In this document: one piece after another, positions 1 to 6,013 of the stretch
Layout of the letters: each line of letters opens with the position of its first letter
How positions within the stretch are numbered: the stretch's first letter is position 1
Assembly (NCBI GenBank): GCA_027335515.1
Contig: DAHWHT010000105.1
Span: 1 to 6,034, forward strand
Source: Clostridia bacterium
GTDB lineage: Bacteria > Bacillota_E > RBS10-35 > JAJYVN01
Length of the DNA: 6,034 nucleotides
Reading direction: 5' to 3'
Program-made: the position numbers and the translations under genes
The notes under the pieces: generated by a model
The model's database searches: none
Told to the model about the DNA's origin: nothing
The model's input: only the letters and a program-made list of their open reading frames with translations

Positions 1-2
1 TG

Positions 3-1124
3 GCCATACGATACGGTGGCGACGAGTTTCTGGTCCTGCTGCCCGAGCCGGATGCGGCCGCAGCGGATTCCTGGGCGCAGGGCGTCCAGCAAACCGCTCG
101 CGCGCGCGGCAGCCAAGTCCTGCCGCTACCTCCGGAGCTGAGTTACGGAGTTGCCCGCTTTGAAGCCGGGGGGTTGGAGTCGGCCATCGGCCGTGCGGAC
201 GACGTGTTGTATGAGCACAAAGGAGTCTTGCTGCGGGCGGCCAACGGTAGTCGACTCGTTCTGACCAAGGAGGCACAGCGATTGATTCAAGACGGCGCTG
301 ACCAGCCCGGACGATTTGCGGATCGCTTCGATCAGGCGTTTGACGGGCACTTCCGCGCTGCCTATGCGCGTGCGGTGGAGCAGGCGCGCGAGTTCGTGGA
401 CTTCGCGGATCCGCAACCGGGCTCGGCTGTGGTCGAGGTGGGCGCTGGGTCTGGACGCATCACCCTCGACGGCGCATTGGCGGCGCGGATTGGATCCCAG
501 GGGCAGTTGCTGGTCACAGATCCCTCCGACACTCAGTTGCAGGTGGCACGGGCGCGGGCCGAGGCGGTCGGGTTGGACTGGGTGCGCTTTTTGCGGGCGC
601 CGGCGGAGGCGTTGCCGGTCGCCTCCGGAACCGCAGACCTCGTGTTGGGGGCGGTGTTTCTGCACTTCACCGAGCCGGTGCGCGCATTGTGCGAAATGGC
701 TCGCGTGGTGCGGCCGGGGGGACGCTTGGCCCTGAATGCGGCATTGCCCTTCGAGTGGTCGCCGTTCTGGGAGGCCGCGTTCGCGCCAGTTTGGGAGGAA
801 GGTGCCCGATGCGGCATCACGGAGCGGCACTTCGCCGTATCCGAAGAACGGATTCGACACGGACTGGCCGTCGCCGGGGTGGTGTTGGAGAGACAGGTGA
901 TCGAGCCGGAGGTGGCAGACTTCCCCACGCAGAACGCGGCTCAGGGGATGATCAAGCAGACGCGCATGCCGGCGCTCCTGCTGCGGGACGCCCCGCCGGA
1001 ACGGCAGCAGGCGGTGGAGCGATTGGTTCTGGAACGGATCGCGTCTCTGTGGGATCGCTACCCGCCACAGGAACGCTCGTGGAACGGGCGTGGGCTCAGT
1101 CTGGTTGCGCGTAAGCCCGATTGA
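3..1124 (+). CDS. GGDEF domain fused to class I SAM-dependent methyltransferase (5' end outside window)
   Basis: The frame is open from the first bases of the window, so the true start lies to the left. Seen: the first codons give RYGGDEFLVLLPEP, the signature of a diguanylate cyclase catalytic site. It is followed by SYGVA (the usual VSIGVA strand) and by ADDVLYEHK at window residues 65-73 (the usual ADxALYxAK helix). After a linker, a Rossmann methyltransferase begins: motif I VVEVGAGSGR at residues 143-152, an acidic VTDPS strand end near 172-176, and RVVRPGGRLAL near 234-244, which is typical of the Methyltransf_11/25 group. There is no stop between the two halves, so they form one polypeptide. 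GGDEF domains make cyclic di-GMP from two GTP. The methyltransferase substrate cannot be told from sequence. The inhibitory RxxD site and any sensor domain would lie before the window. The gene ends just ahead of a terminator and shows no link to the CRISPR block. Confidence 0.88.
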   Translation, partial: AIRYGGDEFLVLLPEPDAAAADSWAQGVQQTARARGSQVLPLPPELSYGVARFEAGGLESAIGRADDVLYEHKGVLLRAANGSRLVLTKEAQRLIQDGADQPGRFADRFDQAFDGHFRAAYARAVEQAREFVDFADPQPGSAVVEVGAGSGRITLDGALAARIGSQGQLLVTDPSDTQLQVARARAEAVGLDWVRFLRAPAEALPVASGTADLVLGAVFLHFTEPVRALCEMARVVRPGGRLALNAALPFEWSPFWEAAFAPVWEEGARCGITERHFAVSEERIRHGLAVAGVVLERQVIEPEVADFPTQNAAQGMIKQTRMPALLLRDAPPERQQAVERLVLERIASLWDRYPPQERSWNGRGLSLVARKPD

Positions 1125-1166
1125 GGCTCATTCGTCCTTCAATCCATCAACGTGTGGATCCAGCGG

Positions 1167-1189
1167 AGGCGGCCGGACGGCCGCCTTTT
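1167..1189 (+). terminator. Rho-independent terminator after the GGDEF-methyltransferase gene
   Basis: An 8-bp perfect stem (AGGCGGCC / GGCCGCCT) with a GGAC loop runs straight into TTTT, 43 bases after the stop codon. This is a strong GC stem with a short U tract and is well placed to end the upstream transcript. Confidence 0.8.
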
Positions 1190-1476
1190 CCCGCCCCTGC
1201 AGGGGGTGCCTCCGTGTCCCCCGGGTGCGCCCGGCCTTAGGCACCTGATGGCCAGCGTGGTCAATCCAAGCCCGCAGATGCTACGGTGGCCGCTTTGCTG
1301 CCGGGGGTTCATCCCCGCCGGGTTGCCTCGATCCCGGAGGCGGGTCTCTACGCGCAGTGGGTGGGGCGTGGCGCGGGTGATCGCCCTGGCGACGCTCCTG
1401 TAGGGCGGGCGGTAGGTGTGACGCGGTGCCGGCCGCCGCGGCAGGCGGGGTATCATGTGTCGGGGGTCGATGCGCC
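1190..1476. other. Gene-free spacer between terminator and Uma2 gene
   Basis: I see no gene here. The stretch is very GC-rich, and its short open frames have no recognisable product. A 12-bp perfect palindrome, CCCCTGCAGGGG, lies at 1194-1205, and a small GGGG/CCCC hairpin lies near 1303-1316. A TATCAT hexamer at 1451-1456 could be a -10 element for the Uma2 gene, but I see no matching -35, so I do not call a promoter. Confidence 0.5.
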
Positions 1477-2043
1477 ATGGGGGTGGGCAAGGGCAAGGCC
1501 GAACGGGGCAACTTCACCTACGAAGATCTTCGCCATACACCCGATGACGGCAAGCGGTATGAGGTGCTGGAAGGGGACTTAATCGTGAGCCCGTCGCCCA
1601 GAGTGAACCATCAGAGGTTCGTATACAAACTCAGCCTCTTGTTGGGTTCGGCGGAGGCGGCGGGGACAGGGATGGCGCTACCGGCTCCAATGGACGTGGT
1701 GTTTTCCGCCCACGATGTGGTCGAGCCCGATCTTCTCTTTATCGTGAAGGACCGCCTGGGGATCGTGACAGAGGACAACGTTCAGGGCGCGCCCGATTTC
1801 GTGGTGGCAGTCATTTCCGAGGGCAGCCGGCGGCGCGACGTGATTACCAAGCGGCAAATCTACGAGCGCCACGGCGTTCGCTTCTACTGGCTGGTCGATC
1901 CGGAGGAGGAGACGGTCCGGGTCTTCGAGCTCAAGGACGGCGTCTACGGCGATCCCCGTACGTTGGCAGCGGGCCAGGAACCCGGCTGCGCGCTCTTTCC
2001 CGGCGTCACTCAGGACGTGGGCAAGCTTTTCTCCGAGCCCTGA
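1477..2043 (+). CDS. Uma2-family (DUF820) PD-(D/E)XK endonuclease-like protein
   Basis: This is a 188-residue protein of normal length for the Uma2/DUF820 family (COG4636). The family has a PD-(D/E)XK nuclease fold, and its cellular role is poorly known. Seen: an N-terminal FTYEDLRHTPDDGKRYEVLEG segment (residues 13-33), EPDLLFI with the first acidic residue D85, PDFVVAVIS at 106-114, then D121, K125 and Y129, GVRFYWLVDP at 133-142, and the usual hydrophobic LFPGVTQDV tail. The family normally has a glutamate where this protein has A111 (codon GCA at 1807-1809), so catalysis may be weakened or lost. I chose ATG 1477 because it places the family N-terminus correctly. A GTG at 1426 is in frame but would add a poor 17-residue leader. 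The gene stands alone, with no operon partner on either side. Such genes often occur as many paralogues per genome. Confidence 0.88.
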   Translation: MGVGKGKAERGNFTYEDLRHTPDDGKRYEVLEGDLIVSPSPRVNHQRFVYKLSLLLGSAEAAGTGMALPAPMDVVFSAHDVVEPDLLFIVKDRLGIVTEDNVQGAPDFVVAVISEGSRRRDVITKRQIYERHGVRFYWLVDPEEETVRVFELKDGVYGDPRTLAAGQEPGCALFPGVTQDVGKLFSEP

Positions 2044-3306
2044 GCCACTTGGACCCCGTTTGCCAGGATGGGTGGGCCACGGCCAACGACCGTTTCTGCG
2101 ACATGCGAACAACGTACGCGTCCGCTTCGAGGGGCGCAACCTGATCCTCGCTGTGCCGTGTGCGTGCACCCTGAGCGGATTAGCGGTGGCCGGGGGCGGC
2201 GTCGCTTCGGCCGAGGCGTTCGCCTTCGAACGTCGACGGTAACGTGTCGCGCGCCCTCGGCTTTACCGCCGGCGGTGCCTCCCCAGCGTCGTCGGCAGCC
2301 AAGTCTCGCCAGCCAGTGCTACCTGGAGACAGGTACCCGTTCAAGTGACCGGGCCGCCCGGTGCACGCCAGACCCGAGTCGGACGGGACGATGCGACACG
2401 GGGCCTTGGCGGTTCATGGCCGGTAGAGGGCGTTCGTGGCCGATGTCGGCGGGACGACCGCCCGCGTGCAGGCGGCATCTATGGCGAGCGGGGGCCACTT
2501 TCTGGACGGTGCGGGGTGCAGGCTTGTGCACGCGGCCACGACCGGCCGGCCAGGTCCAGCGACGGCACGGGCCGGAGCGCCACCCCGGGATCGACCGGGT
2601 TGCTCCACGTCCCGGACGCCTGCCTTGCTGCGGTACCCGGGACCGGCTGCGCCACCCGGGACCGGCTGCGCCACGCCTCCCTTGGGCGCGCCCCGGAGCC
2701 AAGGCCGCGCTGGCGATCTGCTGCAACGGGTCCGCCAAGGTCTGCGGGCAAACGGTTCGACCGACGGCCAGGCCCTCCAAGGCTTCGCCCAGGGCCATGG
2801 TCGCCCGGTCCCGCTGCCGCAAGGCGCGACCCGTCGTCCCCAATCCACCGCTGGCGCTCGCGCACCCGTCTCCCTTGACCCGCTCATCTCCGACCGTCGC
2901 CTTCCAGGCCCCTTTTCTCAAAGTCCACAAGCTGTGGGGCTATCCCTCGGCGAATCCTGTGATGAAGACGGAGGGGCTGCTTTGGCTGAGCCGCAACTTC
3001 CCGCCGTGAGCACAAGGACCATTTCTTGCGCTGGCTGCTCACACGCTTGCGCAAATCGGACTCTGCGCGACTTCGGCCCGGAGGGCCTGCCTTCGTCGAG
3101 GTCCGCTCAACCGTGGTGCTCTTGCAACCCGCTCCAGGACCGCCACGTGGGGCCCACCCCCCGCTGGCTGCCACCCCGAAGTGATGCCCCCCTGGGCGCC
3201 GTCATGGCCCGGCGAGCGCACGGAAGGGTATGGCAATACGAAGTCGAAGCGTGCGTCCATAGCAGTGGGAAGCGGAAACCAGGCAGACGGCGCGCAGCGC
3301 CCGGGC
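2044..3306. other. Long gene-free or decayed stretch upstream of the CRISPR adaptation operon
   Basis: I cannot support any intact gene in these 1.26 kb. Stop codons are rare because of the GC content, so long open frames exist on both strands (for example 2319-2930 on the minus strand, and 2436 onward on the plus strand, which merely runs into the exonuclease frame). None gives a recognisable domain. Some short segments look like former coding sequence: 2111-2242, about 2890-3009, and about 2990-3184 in a different frame, all with mostly G/C-ending codons. No CRISPR repeats, transposase, inverted-repeat pair or tRNA was seen. No clear promoter for the downstream operon was found either. Confidence 0.5.
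2635..2674. repeat. Two-copy 19-bp tandem repeat
   Basis: The unit ACCCGGGACCGGCTGCGCC occurs twice head to tail (2635-2653 and 2654-2672) without mismatch, followed by a two-base start of a third copy. It lies in the gene-free stretch. This is probably a replication-slippage duplication and has no visible link to a CRISPR array: the unit is too short and there are no spacers. Confidence 0.85.
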
Positions 3307-3311
3307 GGAGG
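3307..3311 (+). promoter_or_regulatory. Ribosome binding site supporting the GTG start of the exonuclease
   Basis: GGAGG lies 9 bases before GTG 3321. The two in-frame ATG codons further down (3351 and 3375) have no comparable Shine-Dalgarno site, so this motif decides in favour of the upstream start. Confidence 0.5.
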
Positions 3312-3320
3312 TCGCAAGTG

Positions 3321-3929
3321 GTGTACCATTCAGCCGTTACCGTTGACTGCATGCTCTTGCCTCAGCGCGATGGGATGCGCTCCTCTAAACGTGGGTTTCT
3401 GGACATCGAGACAACGGGGTTGAATCCTTGGTATTCGCAGATTGTGATGGTTGGCCTTTTGTACGCGGTAGGTATGGACATAATGATCGAGCGATGGTTT
3501 TCTGAAGTGCAGGGTGATGAAAGTTCGGTACTTGCAGAGGCGGCGAAACGCGTTGCCACGTTTGCCGAGGTGGTCACGTACAATGGTACTCGATTCGACA
3601 TTCCCTTTCTCCACGTCCGCGCCGTGCGGCGGGCTGTCCGTTGGCCCGCTGTGCCACACATAGACTTGTTGCCAGTGGTGCGGAGGTGGGGGACGCTTTA
3701 CGGTGCTCCCGCGGATAGTCGTCTGCACACTGTGCTCCAGGCTATCGGCGTGGCTCGCGAGGACGCAAGTAGTGGCGCAGATGTCCCCCACGTCTATCGG
3801 CGATGGCTTCGGGACAAAGACCTGAAGGACCGCGATCAGATGTTGCGTCACAACGCAGATGACCTCATAGGCTTGCCCTGGGTCGCCGCCAGAGTTGACG
3901 AGACCTCCATGCCAGTGCCACACCGCTGA
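3321..3929 (+). CDS. YprB-like DEDD 3'-5' exonuclease (RNase H-like fold), first gene of the adaptation operon
   Basis: This 202-residue protein has the three exonuclease motifs of the DnaQ-like/RNase H-like superfamily. Exo I is FLDIETTGL with D28 and E30, Exo II is VTYNGTRFDIPFL with D93, and Exo III is RHNADDLIGL with H177 and D181. The intervening PHIDLLPVVRRW (residues 112-123) and the GADVPHVYRRWL segment (about 152-163) match the YprB group (RNase_H_2, PF13482) better than DnaQ proper, which has HxxxxD at Exo III. All four acidic residues are present, so it should be active on DNA or RNA 3' ends. The start is uncertain: GTG 3321 has the best ribosome binding site, while ATG 3351 or ATG 3375 would give a shorter N-terminus closer to usual family starts. 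It ends 23 bases before the first start codon of cas1, so it is almost surely co-transcribed. By analogy with DnaQ-type nucleases that trim prespacers in some type I-E systems, I infer the same job here. Its A/T-richer codons differ from the genes to the left. Confidence 0.88.
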   Translation: MYHSAVTVDCMLLPQRDGMRSSKRGFLDIETTGLNPWYSQIVMVGLLYAVGMDIMIERWFSEVQGDESSVLAEAAKRVATFAEVVTYNGTRFDIPFLHVRAVRRAVRWPAVPHIDLLPVVRRWGTLYGAPADSRLHTVLQAIGVAREDASSGADVPHVYRRWLRDKDLKDRDQMLRHNADDLIGLPWVAARVDETSMPVPHR

Positions 3930-3941
3930 CCGAGCGCACAC

Positions 3942-3945
3942 GGAG
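3942..3945 (+). promoter_or_regulatory. Shine-Dalgarno site for the interrupted upstream cas1 start (ATG 3953)
   Basis: GGAG lies 7 bases before ATG 3953, an ideal spacing. That ATG is in the cas1 frame, but its frame meets TGA at 3977-3979 after eight sense codons. The site therefore marks the ancestral cas1 start rather than a start that can yield full Cas1 without readthrough. Confidence 0.6.
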
Positions 3946-3952
3946 ATCGCCG

Positions 3953-3979
3953 ATGGCTGGTTTTGAGGATAGGAAGTGA
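3953..3979 (+). pseudogene. Ancestral 5' end of cas1, cut off by an in-frame TGA
   Basis: ATG 3953 begins MAGFEDRK and stops at TGA 3977-3979. The same frame continues without a further stop through TNDLHILPKVRDSW into Cas1. The DLHxLPKxRD stretch resembles the N-terminal segment I recall from Cas1e relatives, so homology seems to extend upstream of the first start codon left after the stop (TTG 4016). This suggests a nonsense mutation, a sequencing error, or a short coupling peptide. TGA is used as the normal stop by the neighbouring genes, so a reassigned code is unlikely. Confidence 0.55.
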
Positions 3980-4015
3980 TTTGGCACGAACACCAGAACC
4001 AACGATCTTCACATC

Positions 4016-4924
4016 TTGCCGAAGGTCCGAGATAGCTGGAGTTACCTCTACATTGAGCATGCTCACATTGATCAAGAAGATAAGGGTATTTGCCTCCACG
4101 ATTCCCGTGGGCGTGTTCACATACCTTGTGCGTCTCTTAGCTTGTTAATGTTGGGACCTGGGACGACGGTGACACATGCGGCGATCAGAACCGTGGCCGA
4201 TTGCGGGTGCCTTGTGGCGTGGACGGGTGAGCAGGGAGTGCGCTTCTATGCGCAGGGCATGGGCGAGACCCGGAGCGCGGTTCGGTTCCTTCAGCAGGCT
4301 CGGCTTTGGGCGGACCCTGCCCAGCGTTTGCGAATTGTCCGTAGGATGTATGAGATGCGCTTTCGCGACCCTCTCGACTCGGAGTTGACGTTGCGGCAGA
4401 TCCGGGGCAAGGAAGGCGCCCGTGTGCGGGCAGCGTACGCCGATGCGGCGACGCGTTTCGGGGTGGATTGGAAAGGCCGGAGCTACGACCACTCCGCGTG
4501 GGACGCATCGGATCCCGTAAATCGGGCGCTTTCCGCGGCCAATAGTACTCTTTATGGCGTATGTCATGCTGCTATTGTGGCGGCTGGCTATTCTCCGTCA
4601 TTGGGCTTTATTCACACCGGGAAAATGCTTTCGTTCGTGTATGACGTTGGAGACCTCTACAAGATGGAGGTGATCGTTCCTGCTGCGTTTATGGAAGTCG
4701 CGCAGGGCCAAGTCAACCTTGAATCCAGGGTGCGACACCGATGCCGGGACCTTTTCGTTGAGCGCGATTTGCTCGGACGTGTTCTGACGGACCTTGACCA
4801 CCTCTTAGGCGCAGCACCGGAAAGCGCCACGGCCGTGGCCCTCGACCGCGACCAAGCGACTCCGGGGGACATTTGGGACCCCTCCGGAAATGTTGCGGGC
4901 GGGCGGAACTTCGAGGAGATGTGA
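4016..4924 (+). CDS. cas1: CRISPR-associated integrase Cas1, type I-E
   Basis: Cas1 is the catalytic subunit of the Cas1-Cas2 complex that inserts new spacers into CRISPR arrays. Counting from TTG 4016 the protein has 302 residues, close to E. coli Cas1 (about 305). Seen: DSWSYLYIEHAHID (6-19), the beta-rich N-terminal domain through LGPGTTVTHAA (46-56) and WTGEQGVRFYAQG (69-81). The helical catalytic domain then follows, with E133 in RGKEGARVRA, H200 in LGFIHTGK, and D210/D213 in FVYDVGDLYK. These match the metal-binding E141, H208 and D218/D221 of E. coli Cas1. The tail PGDIWDPSGN is typical of subtype I-E. TTG 4016 is the first usable start after an in-frame TGA at 3977-3979 and has no Shine-Dalgarno site. 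The better start, ATG 3953, is blocked by that stop. Expression may thus be low or depend on readthrough. The stop TGA overlaps the next gene's GTG by four bases, pointing to translational coupling. Confidence 0.95.
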   Translation: MPKVRDSWSYLYIEHAHIDQEDKGICLHDSRGRVHIPCASLSLLMLGPGTTVTHAAIRTVADCGCLVAWTGEQGVRFYAQGMGETRSAVRFLQQARLWADPAQRLRIVRRMYEMRFRDPLDSELTLRQIRGKEGARVRAAYADAATRFGVDWKGRSYDHSAWDASDPVNRALSAANSTLYGVCHAAIVAAGYSPSLGFIHTGKMLSFVYDVGDLYKMEVIVPAAFMEVAQGQVNLESRVRHRCRDLFVERDLLGRVLTDLDHLLGAAPESATAVALDRDQATPGDIWDPSGNVAGGRNFEEM

Positions 4925-5976
4925 TCTGCGTGGTCGTTCTGCTCGTTGAATCTGCCCCTGCCGGCCTGCGCGGGCAGTTATCCAAATGGATGCTGGAGCC
5001 CAAGGCTGGGGTCTTTGTCGGCACGCTCTCGGCGACCGTGCGCGACCTGCTCTGGGATCTGGCTTGCCGCGAGATCTCTGAGGGTGGCGCGACGATGATC
5101 CATAACACAAACAACGAGCAGGGCTTTACGATTCGCAGTTTCGGAGATCCGAGCCGCCACGTTGAGGAGTGCGAAGGGCTCTTTCTTATTCGGCGGCCGG
5201 TCGCCGTGGCGCCGAGTTCACAATCGGACGACAGCGATGTCATTGCCGCGACGGATTGGCAGACGATGTGCCACCCCGCTGTTTGGGCCAAGACCGCGCG
5301 TGGTGTTACCTTGGCCGAGGGAGAACCGAACTGGCACCCGCTCATCTGTCACATGATCGATGTCGCTATGGTCTCCATTCGGCTGTGGCGATACGTGTTG
5401 CCAACGGCCGTCAAGGAGCAGGTGCGAGCCGGTCTCGGGGTCGATACGCTTGCGGATGCCGGTCGGTGGATCGCGTACTTTGCCGGCCTGCACGACCTTG
5501 GCAAGGCCTGTCCCGGGTTTGCCCTGCGGTGGCAAGAGGGGGCACCCCGGCTTATGGAGCAAGGCCTTCGTCCGGCCAGGGGGCAGGAATTTTCTCCCCA
5601 CGGCTTTGTGACCACCTATCTGCTCCAGGAGATTCTGCCGTCGAAGGGCTTGGCACTGGATGCCGCCGCCGCCATAGGCTTTGCCGTGGGCGGGCACCAT
5701 GGTCTGTTTCCCAGTCCTTTGGAACTGGAGCGTATGGAGGAGAAACTCGGAAGCGCCCGGTGGCGAGAGGTGCAGCGGCACCTGGCAGCCGTGCTTGGCC
5801 AGGCGGTAGGTGTGGGCGAGTTGTGTGCTCCGTCGGGGCGAGTGGCTTCCGACAGCGCGCTGCTCATCCTCCTGGCTGGTCTGACCAGCGTTGCGGATTG
5901 GATCGGGTCAAATCACCAGTATTTTCCTTTTGTAGGGGATCAGGTGCAATTACCCACCTATTACTATCCTGCGTAA
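4921..5976 (+). CDS. cas2: Cas2e fused to a Cas3-type HD nuclease domain (no helicase)
   Basis: This is a single 351-residue frame. Residues 1-96 are a complete type I-E Cas2: VVVLLVESAPAGLRGQLSKW, then EPKAGVFVGTLSATVRDLLW (26-45), NTNNEQGF (62-69) and FLIRRP (88-93). They track E. coli Cas2 closely over its whole 94 residues. After a polar linker (about 97-112), residues 113-351 are a Cas3'' HD domain: HPAVWAKT (118-125), H144 in WHPLICHMIDVA, H191-D192 in LHDLGK, H227, H259-H260 in GGHHGLFP, and D326 in SVADWIGS. All expected metal-binding positions are intact, so it should be a metal-dependent ssDNA nuclease. Ordinary Cas2e ends near residue 95. A Cas2-Cas3 fusion is the hallmark of type I-F, where the helicase is also present. 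Here the frame stops right after the HD domain, and no helicase sequence follows in any frame. GTG 4921 is fixed by Cas2 homology and by the GTGA overlap with cas1. The Cas2 part should dimerise and bridge Cas1 dimers, bringing the nuclease to the integrase. Confidence 0.92.
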   Translation: MICVVVLLVESAPAGLRGQLSKWMLEPKAGVFVGTLSATVRDLLWDLACREISEGGATMIHNTNNEQGFTIRSFGDPSRHVEECEGLFLIRRPVAVAPSSQSDDSDVIAATDWQTMCHPAVWAKTARGVTLAEGEPNWHPLICHMIDVAMVSIRLWRYVLPTAVKEQVRAGLGVDTLADAGRWIAYFAGLHDLGKACPGFALRWQEGAPRLMEQGLRPARGQEFSPHGFVTTYLLQEILPSKGLALDAAAAIGFAVGGHHGLFPSPLELERMEEKLGSARWREVQRHLAAVLGQAVGVGELCAPSGRVASDSALLILLAGLTSVADWIGSNHQYFPFVGDQVQLPTYYYPA

Positions 5977-5985
5977 TACCATAAC

Positions 5986-6013
5986 CGACCATCCGGTGGG
6001 CCGGGGATAGCAC
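5986..6013. other. Imperfect palindrome resembling a single type I-E CRISPR repeat
   Basis: Ten bases after the fusion gene's stop lies a 28-bp element. It starts CGACCATCC, ends GGGGATAGCAC, and has CCGG-TGGG-CCGG at its centre. Length, outer bases and GC stem resemble type I-E repeats of the GGACCATCCCCGC...GGGGAGCAC kind, read on the opposite strand to the cas genes. Only one copy fits in the window, with 21 bases left, so an array cannot be shown. It could be a degenerate leader-distal repeat, or simply a hairpin. There is no T tract, so it is not a standard terminator. Confidence 0.3.

Noticed and set aside
1300..1330. GGGGTTCATCCCCGCC segment resembling part of a type I-E repeat or a tRNA T-arm
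   Set aside because: It is a single occurrence, the second half of a repeat stem is missing, and no tRNA cloverleaf can be built around it.
1406..1420. Short identical word GGCGGTAGGTGTG shared with the region near 5803-5815
   Set aside because: It is 13 bases in GC-rich DNA, and one copy lies inside the HD coding sequence. Chance is the simplest explanation.
2635..2674. Tandem repeat considered as a CRISPR or iteron array
   Set aside because: It has only two 19-bp copies with no spacers and no further copies nearby, and is best explained by slippage duplication.
2319..2930. Long minus-strand open frame of about 200 codons
   Set aside because: It has no recognisable domain, an arginine/glycine-rich composition typical of antisense frames in GC-rich DNA, and overlapping open frames on both strands.
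2436..3320. Upstream extension of the exonuclease frame, opening with ADVGGTTAR, which recalls a sugar-kinase phosphate-binding motif
   Set aside because: The rest of the stretch is low-complexity Pro/Arg/Gly sequence with no kinase motifs. The frame stays open because of GC content, and the exonuclease homology starts only near 3396.
3343..3348. TTGACT as a -35 promoter element for the operon
   Set aside because: It lies inside the likely coding region of the exonuclease and has no -10 hexamer at a suitable distance.
3976..4018. Frameshift or alternative start at GTG 3976 or TTG 3981 to rescue cas1
   Set aside because: Both codons are out of the cas1 frame. The frame is the same on either side of the TGA, so a single shift would not restore it.
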